A stretch of DNA of 64,000 bases. Source: Volvariella volvacea V23 (taxonomy: Eukaryota; Basidiomycota; Agaricomycetes; Agaricales; Pluteaceae). The position numbers were made by a program, and so were the translations under genes. The DNA is taken from NCBI GenBank assembly GCA_000349905.1, contig KB722737.1, positions 333,327-397,326 on the forward strand. The letters run 5' to 3'. A model generated the notes under the pieces. It did no database searches. It worked only from the letters and a program-made list of their open reading frames with translations, and was not told the DNA's origin. This document shows positions 1-11,727 of this stretch, one piece after another; within the stretch, counting starts at the first letter, position 1, and every line of letters starts with the position of its first letter.

Positions 1-3000
1 TTGGAAGGGGTGGCACTTTCGGGTGATGGGGTAACCGATTGCTCCGAGTCCTTAGATGACGTCTCAAATCGTTCGTGCGATGGAGGATCTTTGCTAGGAG
101 GTGACTTGACATTCTCGGGAAATGTTGTAGTGCCCGGAGATGCTGTTTTAACCTCAAAATCGAGACCAAGGCCCGGCGAACTTTCAATAGGTGTATCTAA
201 TTGAGGTGGCACGCTAATAACGGCTTCAGGACTTGATTGAGGAGCAGTAACAGCCGAGTTCGGCGTAGAAACTGAGGTATCAGAGGCAGACCGAGAAGTC
301 TGCAGATATGGGCTGGGGGTCGTGAGATGATTGGGCGAGACTGAATTCAAGGAGGATGCTGATCGCTTGGAGAATAAGAGCTGCAAAGATGGCTTCTTCA
401 TCCTGCGTGCAGGAGATGGGGTGTTAGACGGTAAAGGTGAACTGGGTGTGGAGGCACCACCCGGCAAGGACAGTGCAGGGATGGATCGTCGCTTCGAGAG
501 TGGCGTTGCTGGGGCTTGGGCCTTTTCCTGTGTAGCTGGAAAACCAACAGGAGCGCTTGCGATCGATATGGGGTCGCTTATAGCAAGTTTCCGGACATTA
601 TGTGAAACAGCCAGGCCAGTGTCCTTAGCAATGATGGGTTCATCATCAAAGTGATCCTTAGAGAACGGGTCTTGTTCAGTAGGAACATGGGCAATCGACT
701 GTCCACCAGAGGATGTAGTTGGAGTGGCCAAGGATTCCGCGGAGGATAACGAAAATGCAGGGGAAGGTGTACCTTGATGGGTTGAGGAGGTCCTTGATAC
801 ACAAGAGGAATCGTCCTGCAGAGAGGGAGTGTCGCAAGAAGTGGCTAAAGATGGCCTATGAGCAAGAATGGTATCCCGCTTATGAGCGTCTGATATCGAA
901 TCGCCATCCTCGGTGTCTTCTGTAGGACCAGGACTATCTCCACTCCTACGCAAATCACTTGTTTGATCTTCCTCAAAACTGACAGACCCAGAACGTATTG
1001 ATTGAGTTTCCTCATTTTGTGGGATTCGTGACCTGCCAGGTACCAAAGTCTGCCTCTTGATATCAATGACATCAGGTAAATCGGGTTCATCACCCCAGAT
1101 GCCAGCTATCTCGCAAAGTGCGCGAAGCAACGGCGGGTTCATGTTCAAGCTCGGGCAAAATACCAAAAGCAAATTACTTAACGGCATCTTGGTCTCTTTG
1201 CTCTGGCTGGCGGTCGCTTTGATGAGGTCCGTGACAGTGCGTAATAAATCTTGGTTTTCGCGTGGTAGTTTGGCAACGAGCGTAGTAAGGGAGTTGATCA
1301 GTTCCTTGGATGGAGGACGTGCGGCCGACATCACAGGCATTGCAAGCGTAGACAATGAAGGAGGTTTTCGAAGTGCTGGAGGATTTCCAGGGTTCAATCG
1401 CGGACCTGACGGCAGGCCAGGACCTCGACCACCTAACCGAGGGGCAGCAGGTCGTGCATCATTTGCTGAAGCGTTTTCTTGGGTCAATGCAGCCTCAAAG
1501 TATGGCATCAAACCATGAGTAAGTATTGGTTCAGGCACTAAAATAAGAGAATGTGATTTGTGGGAACGACAGCCACCAACTATAGTACTTACGTTCTCGC
1601 AAATACGCCTTAAAGACAGAGGCAACCGCATGAGGGTCAAGGTCTCCAGGTGAACATTCAATCATGTCAAAATCAGCGCCTGAAAAGGGGAGTGTGAACA
1701 AGACGTCAGCACTTGTTGACCATGCTTACCGGTGTCGAACTCTGTGCGGATCTTGGCGACATGTGCGGGACGACCGCTAACGCTAAATTGACATATCAAT
1801 CAGCAAGATGATAAGGTCCTCGTTCGAATGGGCACCATACCGGAATAACCCCTCCTCTTGTATTCCCCAAATTAACAGATGCTGGGCACAGCGAACGACT
1901 AGCGCAGGTAAACAACGAAGCTCGAGCGCTCTTGCTTGTGGCCATCTTGCTGCTGCTTCCTCAGTCAGTCCTAAATATACTGGCGGCTCAACTTCATGGT
2001 GATCAGCACCTCTTCCTCCGATACCCGTCTCCCGGACCACACGTTGCAGGTTCTGTCCAAATACCAGTCCGTTACTAGCTCCAGTATGCATGACGCGCAA
2101 AGGCGGTCGCAGACGTCTCCCGACACTGGGTTCTGGCGGTGGTCCATCGGAATCCATGGAGGATGTCGTGGCATTGGAATGTATACTCCAGGATCCAGAG
2201 GTACCGTTGGGGGTCCGTTTATGTTTAGGGCGGAGAAGTTTGTGCATTCCTTGAATGCCAGTAATGGACTGATTAGAATCCGTGCGAGTTAGCGCATTTT
2301 CGGTGTGAGAGGCTTGACTAGATGAGGACGAGGTATAACCAGTGTTGGTATTTCCAGAAATGGAATGAGAATTGGAATGGGAACCCCAGGGCCATCCAAT
2401 CTTCTCTACCGCTTTCCGAGCAAGGCCAGCAGCAGGGGCAAAAGTGCTGGACATGCTAATTGAGGGTTGTCGTGGTGCGCTAGAAGGGATGAACCTATGG
2501 GACAACGGGCCACTCGGTTTAGTGCGCTCATTGCTTGGTGGGCCGTTATGCGGCACAGTGGCATCAGGATTTCCATTGGCCAGGCGTTCATAACTGGGTT
2601 GAGTGGCACTCGAAGATGGGTTGACAGAGCCTTGAGCTTCCACGCGGGTAAGCGTTGGTACACCCTTCATCCTTGCAGAAGGAGGTGCTTCGGATATAGA
2701 AAAGGAAGTTGATCGCATTTCGGTGGCACTAGATAGATGAGGTGATGGACTCGATGCCTTAAACGGGTTGGCACCGATATTTAGCGAAAGGGAACGACGA
2801 TTCTTCGTTTTGGTCGCTGCTGATGCGACAGGCTGCTGATTCGCCGTAAGAATGCGGTCCTCTCTCAATCGACCATCGCTATCATCTTCCTCTAGCATCC
2901 CAAAGTCAGCGTCACCAATTAACGCACTCAAGCGCTTGGCTGGCACAACAGTATGATTGGAATGAAGAGATTCGGCGACGGATGTTGGGCGTGAAGACCG

Positions 3001-4281
3001 ATTGCTACCTGCTCCAGGTCGAATGGTATGATAGCTCATGGATGAATCGCTCTTCCGCCACGCCTCCTTCACCTCTGAAGGCACCGTCTCTCGTCCTTTC
3101 TCCCGCACATGATTTCTGGCATCAGGATCTGTCTTCACATCACCGCTGCCTGGCATTGCAGGCACCTCACTCCTAGGTTCCTCTTGTCCACCTGTTAATT
3201 CTGCAGACCCCCTGCCCTCAATCCCCTCTTCGCTATCTTTGCCGACATCCTCTACCTCAACTTGATCTGTCGACGCTCGCTCTTGTGCAATGGCCTCCAG
3301 ACGCATATAATTTATTGCAGACGAGATTCCTGGACTGATAGGGATGATGGAAGACCTATTGTTAACCATCAGGTGATGCTGACTTGTCTCAACGGGTGCA
3401 GGTGGGGATTGTCGCTTCATCGCAGCTGTGGCGTTGGGTCGAGGTGGTAGGGGCGGGGGTAGGGGCGAGGGTGTGAGTTGGGGCTGATTTAACGAAAGCG
3501 GTGACAAAGTCGCTTTGGCCGTGCGCTTGCCTGCATTCAAAACCTGGGTTGCCAGCTGTGATAACTGATGAGAACGTTTTGGACTTGCTGGGACTGGTGA
3601 CAATGAAGTAGTCACCTTGGCCGGGGCTGAGGATGTAGAAAGGTCCTGCGTCAATATCGGTGCATGGTCCACTCCTTCCGGTCTTTGTTGCTTTCGTTCT
3701 TCATTGCTGAGACCCTGTTTTAGCGGTGCGTCGTCCACCTTCTTTCTCCGAGCCAATGCACGCTTCAACTTCTGACCGGCATTTCCGAAACCCTTTGATG
3801 ACAGGTGTGAAGACGATGTGGGTAGTACACCTAGCGACGCAGAATCTGAAGGGGATTTGCTTAAGCTCTGGCCCATAACAGCTACGGAGGAGAATGGGAG
3901 CGAGGAGGAACGAGGCGCTGCAACAGCAAAAGTGGTTGAGGGACTCGAACCTGAACCAACGATGCTGGGATTCACACCAAAGCCAGCAGGTGCTTGTGAT
4001 GCAGGTGGGCGAAGTGAAATTGGAGGTGGGACTGTAGACAATGATGAAGCGGGGTGATCCGGCGTGAAAGCACGATTTCGTTCACTTGGATTGAGTTGGA
4101 CGGGTCTATGCATAGAAGGATGTGCTGCGGGTGTAGGCAACGAGGCTTGTGCTGATTGAGTGTGTGATCTAGCTTCAGGCCAGCCTGGAGGATATTGGTT
4201 GTGTCTGACCGCAGGCGCGAGGGAAGAAAGAGCATGTGCCTCCGGCGAGGTGGAGGGAAAATGGTGTGGGTTTGTAGACAT
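1..4281 (-). CDS. RhoGAP-domain protein, C-terminus beyond the window
   Basis: Predicted GTPase-activating protein for Rho-family GTPases, acting on cell polarity and the actin cytoskeleton. The first exon (4281 to about 1798) encodes some 800 residues of Ser/Pro-rich, low-complexity sequence, then enters the RhoGAP domain at LPALVVRCAQHLLIWG. A short intron joins EEGLFR to VSGRPAHVAKIRTEFDTG, rebuilding the arginine-finger motif (G-L-F-R-V-S-G). The following exons give a segment around DPHAVASVFKAYLRE and then LPEPILTHGLMPYFEAAL. A Pro/Gly-rich insert (about 1330-1450) interrupts the domain before KELINSLTTLVAKLPREN and the conserved region around LLLVFCPSLNMNPPLL. The downstream tail is Ser/Thr/Pro-rich and still open at position 1, so the stop lies outside the window. 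The start is the first ATG of the long frame. Family assignment is firm; the specific GTPase target is unknown. Confidence 0.88.
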
Positions 4282-5116
4282 CGTGGCCGATAGATGCGGG
4301 GATATGATACAAAGGTGGCTTAGAATGGGGGTATTCTGAAAGGCAAAAGGGTATTATGAATAACGGACGTAACGGCAAGAAAAAGGAAGGGAGAGGGATG
4401 AAAAACACGATATGTGAATGGAGGGAGGGAATGAGGCTGGGCAGTAGATGGCGACCAACCAACATGCAACACCATCAGCCTCTGGCTCGGCTGCAACAAC
4501 TGTCCTTCCAACAACACCAAATCCACCATGGCCCAATAACCCCAATATGGCTCGTGTGGGTCCCGTCCTGCTCTTGACAATACTCGCCAACAATTGAGGT
4601 GCTTTGTAGACTTACAAATATGACTAGAATTCCTTAACTTATCAAACTTGAGGTCGTTATGGAATGAAGCACGGCAGGACGAGGGAAATCAAGGAAAGAA
4701 AAGGTAAGAGAGGAGGGAATGATGGCAATAAGGGGACCTGGTCAGTAGCATGCGAGCCACCGTGACCAGGTGGTTGGCTGAGTATAGAATCTGGTCAATC
4801 CTTGCGTCGGTAATGTTTTCCCGGACATATCCCAGCCTCCCACGAGGAACTCTCATTAATGCCCTTGCGCTTCAATTTCTATACCCAATTCTATTACTTA
4901 TACGCTATATATACCTGTCCTCCTGGCCCCCCTCTCCCCCTCCTTGTTCCCGGATGGTCCAATCCCTTCGCAATACCGTAATTCTGTATTCCCATTCCTT
5001 CCACATCTATTCCGTTAAATAAGGCAAACGCCCCCCGGCCCAGAACGCTCGCGGGTATCCCCTGCTGATACCTAGGGTTCAAGCAAAAAATCTTTAACCT
5101 GCGACCATTGCCGTGA
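4282..5116. other. Intergenic region, upstream of the RhoGAP gene
   Basis: About 830 bp between the RhoGAP start and the carrier stop. It holds polypyrimidine and purine-rich tracts (for example 4370-4400 and 4915-4950) and an AT-rich TATATATA stretch near 4905. No open frame looks coding. It presumably carries the RhoGAP promoter and 5' leader and the carrier 3' UTR. Confidence 0.5.
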
Positions 5117-6651
5117 TCAGCCAATGCCACTCTTGACAAGCGACGACAGCATGCTCACCAACTCATAAGTAAAGAACGAAGTGGCAATGCTAGGCGCGAC
5201 TTTAACTATCAATCATGATCACGGGTCAATTTCGTCACTAGCAACAGGTAACCATTACTCACGCAGATTGGGCCAAAGCCCACGATAAAGCCCTGCAATA
5301 CCCTCCACTCTCACGATGGTCCTCAAGGCATCAATCGCTCCATTATATTGGACGGACCCTCCTTTCATGCCTACCACTTGCATCTTCCGACGCAGCACAT
5401 CAAAAGGATACGTCAGCGTCTGCGATATCGATCCTGGAATCAATGTCTGCGTCAGGCACCGCATTTAGGAGCTATCTCACTCCCATCAAGTCAATCATGA
5501 AATACCTACCTGCCAAGGCACCACAGGTCAATCTCCGTGTCACGCTATTCTTTCCCGGCGGTGTAATAACGCCCCTCAAGAATTCATAAGCAGCAAAATT
5601 AATGCCGACATAAGGTGCAACGCCCATGGCTGTAGTCACTAAGCCACGATACAGCGCGCGCACGCCGCCTTCCTCCCTTACAATTTTCATTGTCATGCCC
5701 CATATTGTAAGATCCGAAGGCGAATATGCGACTGCACGGGAGGCGCTAGCGACAGTGGCTGACGTGTGGAATCTTGATGCGAGTTTTACCTTGGGGCTAC
5801 TCGGCACAGAGGGTGCGGTCTGTGGTGTTGCTGCCATTGATACTGAAGCCGTTGCAATGGACAATCTAGAGCGGACAAGGTCTAGTGGGTATGTTGAGCC
5901 TGTGCATTTGGCAGTCAGCAAAACGAGTATGGTGTAACTTCACGATGATCCGACCCACAGACTGAGGTAATACCAGCTAAGGCACCGCTAGCAAGGCGCT
6001 TCGGGGTATCGAGTTCTCTCGAGCCGTGCTTAGTGAAAAACTGTTCACATGCAGAGTTAGGATAAGAGCTAGAAACCAAAGGAACTCGCGCATTTGACCT
6101 TTTTCAATTGTTCATAGGATGTAAATTGGACAGCACTGCATTCACGATTGAGCAAGTGGCACAGACAAGACACCTCGGAACTAGCAACTCACCTGTAAGG
6201 GACGATTCGCAGACAGTTGATGCCATTTCCCCTCATGAACCCTTTGAATCCCTCTTCCTGCCACATTCTAACTAAACTTCTCCAAACCCCACGATATTGT
6301 GCATCCGAATTTTGCGGCTGCACCTGTCTGCACCACCATATCTCAGCGACGCCCGCACGGGTAGAAAAGAGATGATAGATCGCACTGAATGATTTTCAAC
6401 CGCTCGAGAGGGCTGACAACAGTTCTGGAAGCAGCTCCGGCGCAACCACCAGCTAGATAAAGATAGATTTGTACCAGAAGATTTCAACAGGGCAAGGGTG
6501 CTAGTAAAAACCCACCGACAAAGTATGTGGCTATCTCGGGCGTCAAGAAAAGTATTGTGCTTTTCTCGACGGTTTCGACTCGAGGAGCAAGCTTGGACTC
6601 CGGTACGGTGTTATTAGTAGGAGTGGTTGTGGTTGAGACGGCGGCGGTCAT
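5117..6651 (-). CDS. Mitochondrial carrier, APS/PAPS transporter type (YPR011C-like)
   Basis: Mitochondrial inner-membrane solute carrier built from several short exons. Three repeats are visible. Repeat 1 has AGGCAGAASRTVVSPLERLK and then EEGFKGFMRGNGINCLRIVP. Repeat 2 has GALAGITSV joined to STYPLDLVRSRLSIAT, then EEGGVRALYRGLVTTAMG. Repeat 3 has SQTLTYPFDVLRRKMQV, then VEGIAGLYRGLWPNL and KVAPSIATSFFTYEL before the stop. The P-x-[DE]-x-x-[RK] signatures are PLERLK, PLDLVR and PFDVLR. Repeat order and the YPFD-LRR and NG-NC-R-PY wording resemble yeast YPR011C (adenosine 5'-phosphosulfate/PAPS carrier) as remembered; a related adenine-nucleotide or CoA carrier is the alternative. The start MTAAV precedes a short hydrophilic leader; an in-frame upstream ATG exists but is less likely. 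Confidence 0.87.
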
Positions 6652-7025
6652 GATGAGACGATAGAAGGAGAAACTAGATATCGCATTTAACGAGCGAACG
6701 CAATGAATGCCCTTGGGAAGGAACCGTGGCGACTTGCAGGCGTCTAGGTACAGAAGTGGAAGGGAGTGCAACGGCACGACGCAAATGTGCGATGGTGTCC
6801 CGCCACGCCCGGAACCACGTGAACAAAACGCAAATGCAGCAACTCATCGCATCTGTCTAGCTCAGCCCAGCTTTACGTCAATCTGGCAATCAGAGCGTTT
6901 CGCGCTTGATATCATATTGGTAGATAATATCCCACATCCACCCGGGTCTCGTCCGTAGATAGCGGTATCAACGAGTTCAATAAACAAAAGCAGTACGCTA
7001 TATTTTCGTTCAAGTTGAGCACCAA
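6652..7025. other. Intergenic region between carrier and THI6
   Basis: About 370 bp separating the carrier start from the THI6 stop on the same strand. It should contain the carrier promoter. It holds a CCACGTG-like E-box (in cggaaccacgtgaac near 6810-6825). Nothing else recognised. Confidence 0.4.
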
Positions 7026-9153
7026 TCAAAGAACCGCAATTTTAGCTCGCTTCCTGACCACTTCCGGAGTCAATGTCCATAATTCATCAATCAGCGCAGG
7101 TAAAAATGTCCCCGCTCCTTTAACGTCACTTCGTTCTGCTGCCAATTCAGCAGCAACGGTTAGCACCAGAATGCTGTTCGAAAACACTCGTCGGTTAGAC
7201 AATGAGTTTGGCGGAACAATTTATACATACCCTGCAATGGAACCTAACAACATATCACCTCTCACCAATCGCCCAACTATATTGTTTTCTTCAGCAACAG
7301 CAGCAGCAACACCACAAAAGGTAGCAATGCAGCTCCCAGCAATGCACCCCGACCCCGTGATCTTGCCCAGTAATTCGTGCCCATTCGCTAATGAAACCAC
7401 GATTTGCCCGTCGGACAAATAGTCAACTGGACCTGTCAGCACTATAGTAGATCCTGATCCAATAATTAGCGTCAGCGGCCTCCTGCAGTCTTCCTGGACT
7501 CACTTTCTCTTCTTGCCAACTCTTTGGTTGCTCCAGCTGGATCTTTGAAACCAGGTCCGGCGCTGTCGACGCCCTTGGAAAGCACCTAATGAATGCTTAA
7601 TTCCCTTCTCCCTGCTATGACGCCTTACGGTGCTGCGCACCTCAGAAGATCCCATCAAAGCTGCAAGCTCGCCCGCATTGCCCTTGATAACGCTGGCCTG
7701 CCACGAATTCAACAAATCTGATATGTGGTAGTTGGTTGCAGACCGGCAGCGGTGGGCATGGCCGATAAGTGCTCACCCATGACTAGCTGCTTTCTGAGAG
7801 CGGTGGCGCCCATACCAACAGGATCAAGAACGGCAGGCTTCCGGTGTTTATTGGCATAAGCCCCTACAAGGCATGAGGAAATGATAACAAAGTTTCGAGA
7901 GTCTACCCCAAACCTATTGTCAACATTCCCTCCGCCGTACTCGTCGTGAGTGTGCCGATGTTGACGAGCACACTGCTAGAAATAGCTGCCAGATCCACCA
8001 TTTCCTGGGGTGCTGTAGCCATGATTGGACTACCGCCAACAGCCAAAGTGACATTAGCGGATTGAGTCGCCACCACATTATTCGTGATCTGTCAATTTCA
8101 ATGAGACACAGGATGGTGTGGATCGTGAGTGCCCACATACCTGGTGCACTAATGGATTCAACCTTTTGACCTCCACCATGAGCTTTTCAACACCGTCAAG
8201 TAAGACCCCTGGTGTTACAGGAACGAGGCTTGCAAGCCCTATACCAAGAGAAGCTGAGGGTCCCGCCTTGAACGCCTTCAGAACCTGCTTCAATCTTTCA
8301 GCAGCTTTATGCGGCTCGGCGGAAGCCGCGATCTCAGAAACGACAGCAACACCATCCAATGCATGTCCTGTCTTTGAAACCGTCCCGTGCAATGTACGGA
8401 GCAAATTGCTGGATTTTATGCCACCTCGACAACCATGGATACTCGGCGGGTGATCGACAACAGCAGACAAATTGCTCACCTATAGCCACAGCCTTGATGT
8501 CCGTCCCATCCAATAGTTCCAACATCGGGCCAACACCACGAACACTAACCACGGGCTGAATCAACTGCTTCGTATTGGTATTCCAGACTGCTCCGATTCC
8601 AATATAATCTACATTATCCTTGATGGCCGCTTCGACCTGCCCTACGGTATTGCAGGATACACCAATGATGCTCCCCTGTGGTAGGAGCTGCCGAGCAATA
8701 TTGACGGGCATATCAGTTTGTCCAAGGTGAACACCTGCTGCACCTATGGCAAGTGCAACATCAATACGGTCGTTAACCAATACTGGGACCTTGTATTTGT
8801 CGCATATTTCTTTAGAGCGTCTGGCAATTTCTACAAACTACAGTGCGTTAGGTTTCCGGTGTTCTGGGATATTAATCGGAAAGGTTTACTTCTTGCGTTT
8901 CTGCATGCTTTTCTCTGATTTGGACAACCGTAACACCTCCTAGTAGGGACTTGGGGAATGTAAGGTCCAAACCACAAAACGAGATTGAGATGATGCTACT
9001 TCTTCGAGTGACTCGTAATAGTCCTGTACGACAGTCAGCCACATGTTGCGGGCGTTGCACCCAATAAGAGTAGAGTACCTTTCCTGGGGGGAGTAACTCT
9101 CGCCCAGTTACAAAGTACAATGAATAGTCAACTAATTTGGCCGCTACGGTCAT
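7026..9153 (-). CDS. THI6: Bifunctional thiamine phosphate synthase / hydroxyethylthiazole kinase
   Basis: Fused enzyme of thiamine salvage and synthesis. The N-terminal ThiE half couples hydroxymethylpyrimidine-PP with thiazole phosphate; the C-terminal ThiM half phosphorylates hydroxyethylthiazole. ThiE starts at MTAAK-like MTVAAKLVDYSLYFVTG and continues through GGVTVVQIREKHAETQE, VPVLVNDRIDVALAIGA, GVHLGQTDMP, IGVSCNT and DYIGIGAVWNTNTK. The sequence then runs AVAIGGIKSSN into the kinase half: PLVHQ with ITNNVVATQSAN, ALGGSP-like VGGSPIMA, KPAVLDPVGMGAT, SVIKGNAGELAAL, and GCIAGSCIATFCGV near the phosphate-binding and catalytic region (GSGC). It ends with a helix around DELWTLTPEVV. Eight or more short introns interrupt it. 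ThiE-ThiM fusion in this order is typical of fungi. No thiamine-pyrophosphate riboswitch was seen upstream. Confidence 0.93.
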
Positions 9154-9552
9154 GTTTGAAAGCTGAGCAGGAAGACGGGATGAAAATTAGATTATTTGGA
9201 ACCGAGGGACAAGTCCTGATCGTCATAGGTGATGCTGTTGATAAACTCCAGAATAGGCATCTTGATCAACCATTTCTGGATGCGTACAGTCCCAAGCACC
9301 AGATATAGTACCTTTCGACCTTTCTCTTTGAAACTTGAAAATACCGATCCCAGGTGGGCTCAGCTTCATAAGCATGAAATTCGTGTGCGCTGGTGTAACA
9401 AGATACATCGGGTGGCAGAAAGCAATACAAGAGCGGAATGGTAAGGGCTAACAGCGTGCGAAGGAATTAAGACAGTGCGTATTATGCAGGAGCGGCAGCT
9501 GGCATTGGTGCCGGGGAAGGGGCGTCAGGGGCTAAGAGAGTCAAAGGTTAAT
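9154..9552. other. Intergenic region upstream of THI6
   Basis: About 400 bp between the THI6 start and the stop of the RGG-box gene, both on the minus strand. It should contain the THI6 promoter. No TPP-aptamer core motifs and no convincing ORF were found. Confidence 0.4.
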
Positions 9553-11379
9553 TCAGGCGAAAAAGTAGACTGGAAAGGTAAAATCACCTCTATCACCTCC
9601 TCCACGGTGACCTCCGCGATGACCGCCCCGTCCTCGGCCCCGGCCTCGTCCTCTATTTTCACCATCACCCCTCCAATCACCTCTACTGCGATAACCTGGG
9701 GAAGAAATGAGATAATGAATAGGCCCTGTCGATAATCGATCATACCTCCTCGATAGCCACCACGATGGTTGCGATCACCGCCTCGGAAGCCTCCCCGCTC
9801 ACCGCCACGATGATAGCCTCGACCTCCTCGATGCTCACCCCTGTGCTCGCCTCTATGCTCGCCTCTGAAATCCCTCCCTTGCCCTCGCCCTCGCCCTCCA
9901 CGTCCTGATCTGTATTGCGTGAAACCATCTTCGTCCACTCTCGGTGCCTTTGCACTTTCCGCGACTGTGGGAGCTCCATCTATGGGTTGGGGTTGGCTTT
10001 CTTCAACAGGAGTGACTTCACCAGAAGTCCCGAACTTGGCATGGAGGCTCGCAACGGATGGAAGGCCACCATGGTCTTCAGACCAATCGATTTGGTCGTT
10101 AGTCACAGCAGCTTCCTAGCATGATTATCAGAAAAATGGCATCACAGAGCTCGGGAAGTAGTACCCGTTCGACATGGCCATTAGCGACTACTGGCTCATC
10201 TGGGGCTTGTGTTTCTGCGACCTCAGGTTGCTCCACCCATTCTCTATTCTCCTCTGGAGGCGGCGTATCTAGCTCACTGGCTTGCATGAAGTGGAAACCG
10301 CCTGTTGTTGGCGGCATGGGCACAGCAGATATTACACCGTTGGTCCCGTTTGCGGGCGTGGGCACGGATACATTTGAAAGAAGTTGCTGCGTTGTCTCGA
10401 TTAAGCGCGAATCTAAAATTTGGATCGATCAGAAAATGTCTTGAAGAGGTTGCCATCAAACATACACGCGACACCCTCATATTCGCCGGCCCCCTTGATG
10501 AACTCCTGGATAATGTTCTGCTTCGACGCGTTGTCGGTGCCGAGGAGTGCGTCAGCGACATGCAAAAGGGCAGCGCCTTCAGCAGTCTGCAAAGATGAAG
10601 AGGGAATTTCGCCCGAATTTAAGGCGAATCGCACTCGGACAATGCTCAGAATGTCGTAAACCTTGCTTCCTATAGATGCCTGCAACGCTAAATAAATCTG
10701 ACATACAGGACAGATATTTAAGAATCGTACCTCCGAAGTTGCAATGGCCTGTGCAACCTTTGCTTTCTCTGCCTTTTCGGTTTCGGCGCGTTTCACAGCT
10801 AACTCGTGTGCTAATTCCGCCTCGTGTGCCTACAAAACTTCAGCAAGTCAAGGAATAAAAGCAAGAACACCATATTACCTCAACGGCCCGCTTCACTTCT
10901 CCAAGCTCCTTTTGAATAGCCTCTAGTGTTGGAAGTGTTTTGAGGGTACGCTTTTGATCATCATTCAACTTGTCGGGGTCTGTTGCAGCATATATCGTGA
11001 TCCGGCCCTAGTATAATGTTATCCATACTGATCCGTTGTGGAAAATCGTATCAATACTCACAATCTTTTTTGTGGTAGCTTTTAATCGCTTGTGGATGAG
11101 GTCAACGATTGGACTGAGTTTCACGATAGGATCCTCTTCAGGTGCTGGTGCAGCTTCAGATTCTGGTTCGACGCTTGGCTCAGCAGGCGGTGCAAGTTCT
11201 GGAGTTTCATTCAGATCGACACCTTTCTCGCTCACAGCGGCCGAATCTGGAGCAACAACAGATGAATCTGCAGTCGTCTCTGGCTTGGTCTTGGGCTTTC
11301 GCCTCTTCTTTTGACTCTTGGTCAAGGGGGCTGGGGGAGGAGCGCCCGGAACAATGCGTTGAGTAGTGAGCTCGACCAT
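9553..11379 (-). CDS. Coiled-coil protein with C-terminal RGG box, probably RNA-binding
   Basis: Protein of about 470 residues in several exons. The N-terminus is a Pro/Lys linker (LTKSQKKRRKPKTKP) and an acidic Pro/Glu region. A helical segment follows (LKTLPTLEAIQKELGEVKRA, then HEAELAHELAVKRAETEKAE), predicted to form a coiled coil. A globular stretch, VYDILSIVRVRFALNSGE to GTDNASKQNIIQEFIKGAGE, comes next. The C-terminus holds a tryptophan-containing motif (DQIDWSEDHGGLPSVASLHA) and a long RGG/RG array: RSGRGGRGRGQGRDFRGE, three GEHR units, then GRGRGRGRGGHRGGHRGG after the last intron. RGG boxes bind RNA and are commonly arginine-methylated. The layout (coiled coil, middle domain, RGG tail) recalls caprin-type mRNP proteins, but I do not recognise a named orthologue. 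It faces SPO11 across a 348 bp divergent intergenic region. Confidence 0.82.
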
Positions 11380-11727
11380 TGCGAAAGAATGAGTTTTTTG
11401 TGTTGTAGGTGGGGAAGATTGGGGTATAGCAGTAGCTAATGGGGACGGTTGAAAAAAGTTCAAAGGGCGGATTCTCACGATCCCTATGTAATGATCGTCG
11501 AGGTTGTGCTGCGCGCGTACGTAAATCGCGAAATGCGACTAAAATATGCCTAATAACCTTGCAACTCTAGCTCGTATTCGGGCAGGACACATACTGGCAA
11601 AGCACACCAGGCGCCCTGTCGTTGAACCCTTGAATTTGAATTTGGAGTGTTTAGTCCGTGGGTGGCGCCTAAACTACCCCGTACTGTGGATGTTTGGATG
11701 TGTGTACTACACTTGTGTTCGTCCAAG
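11380..11727. promoter_or_regulatory. Shared divergent promoter region, RGG-box gene / SPO11
   Basis: 348 bp between two divergently transcribed ATGs, so it must hold both 5' regions. A housekeeping-type gene and a meiotic gene share it. I see no clear TATA box and did not identify a specific meiotic element. Confidence 0.45.

Noticed and set aside
7026..9552. Possible TPP riboswitch controlling THI6
   Set aside because: The aptamer core motifs were not found on the minus strand in the upstream 400 bp or the 5' introns; fungal TPP riboswitches are mostly known from THI4 and NMT1-type genes.
9740..9900. DNA tandem repeat or CRISPR-like array
   Set aside because: The repetition is the codon pattern of the RGG box (GEHR and RGG units), within coding sequence.
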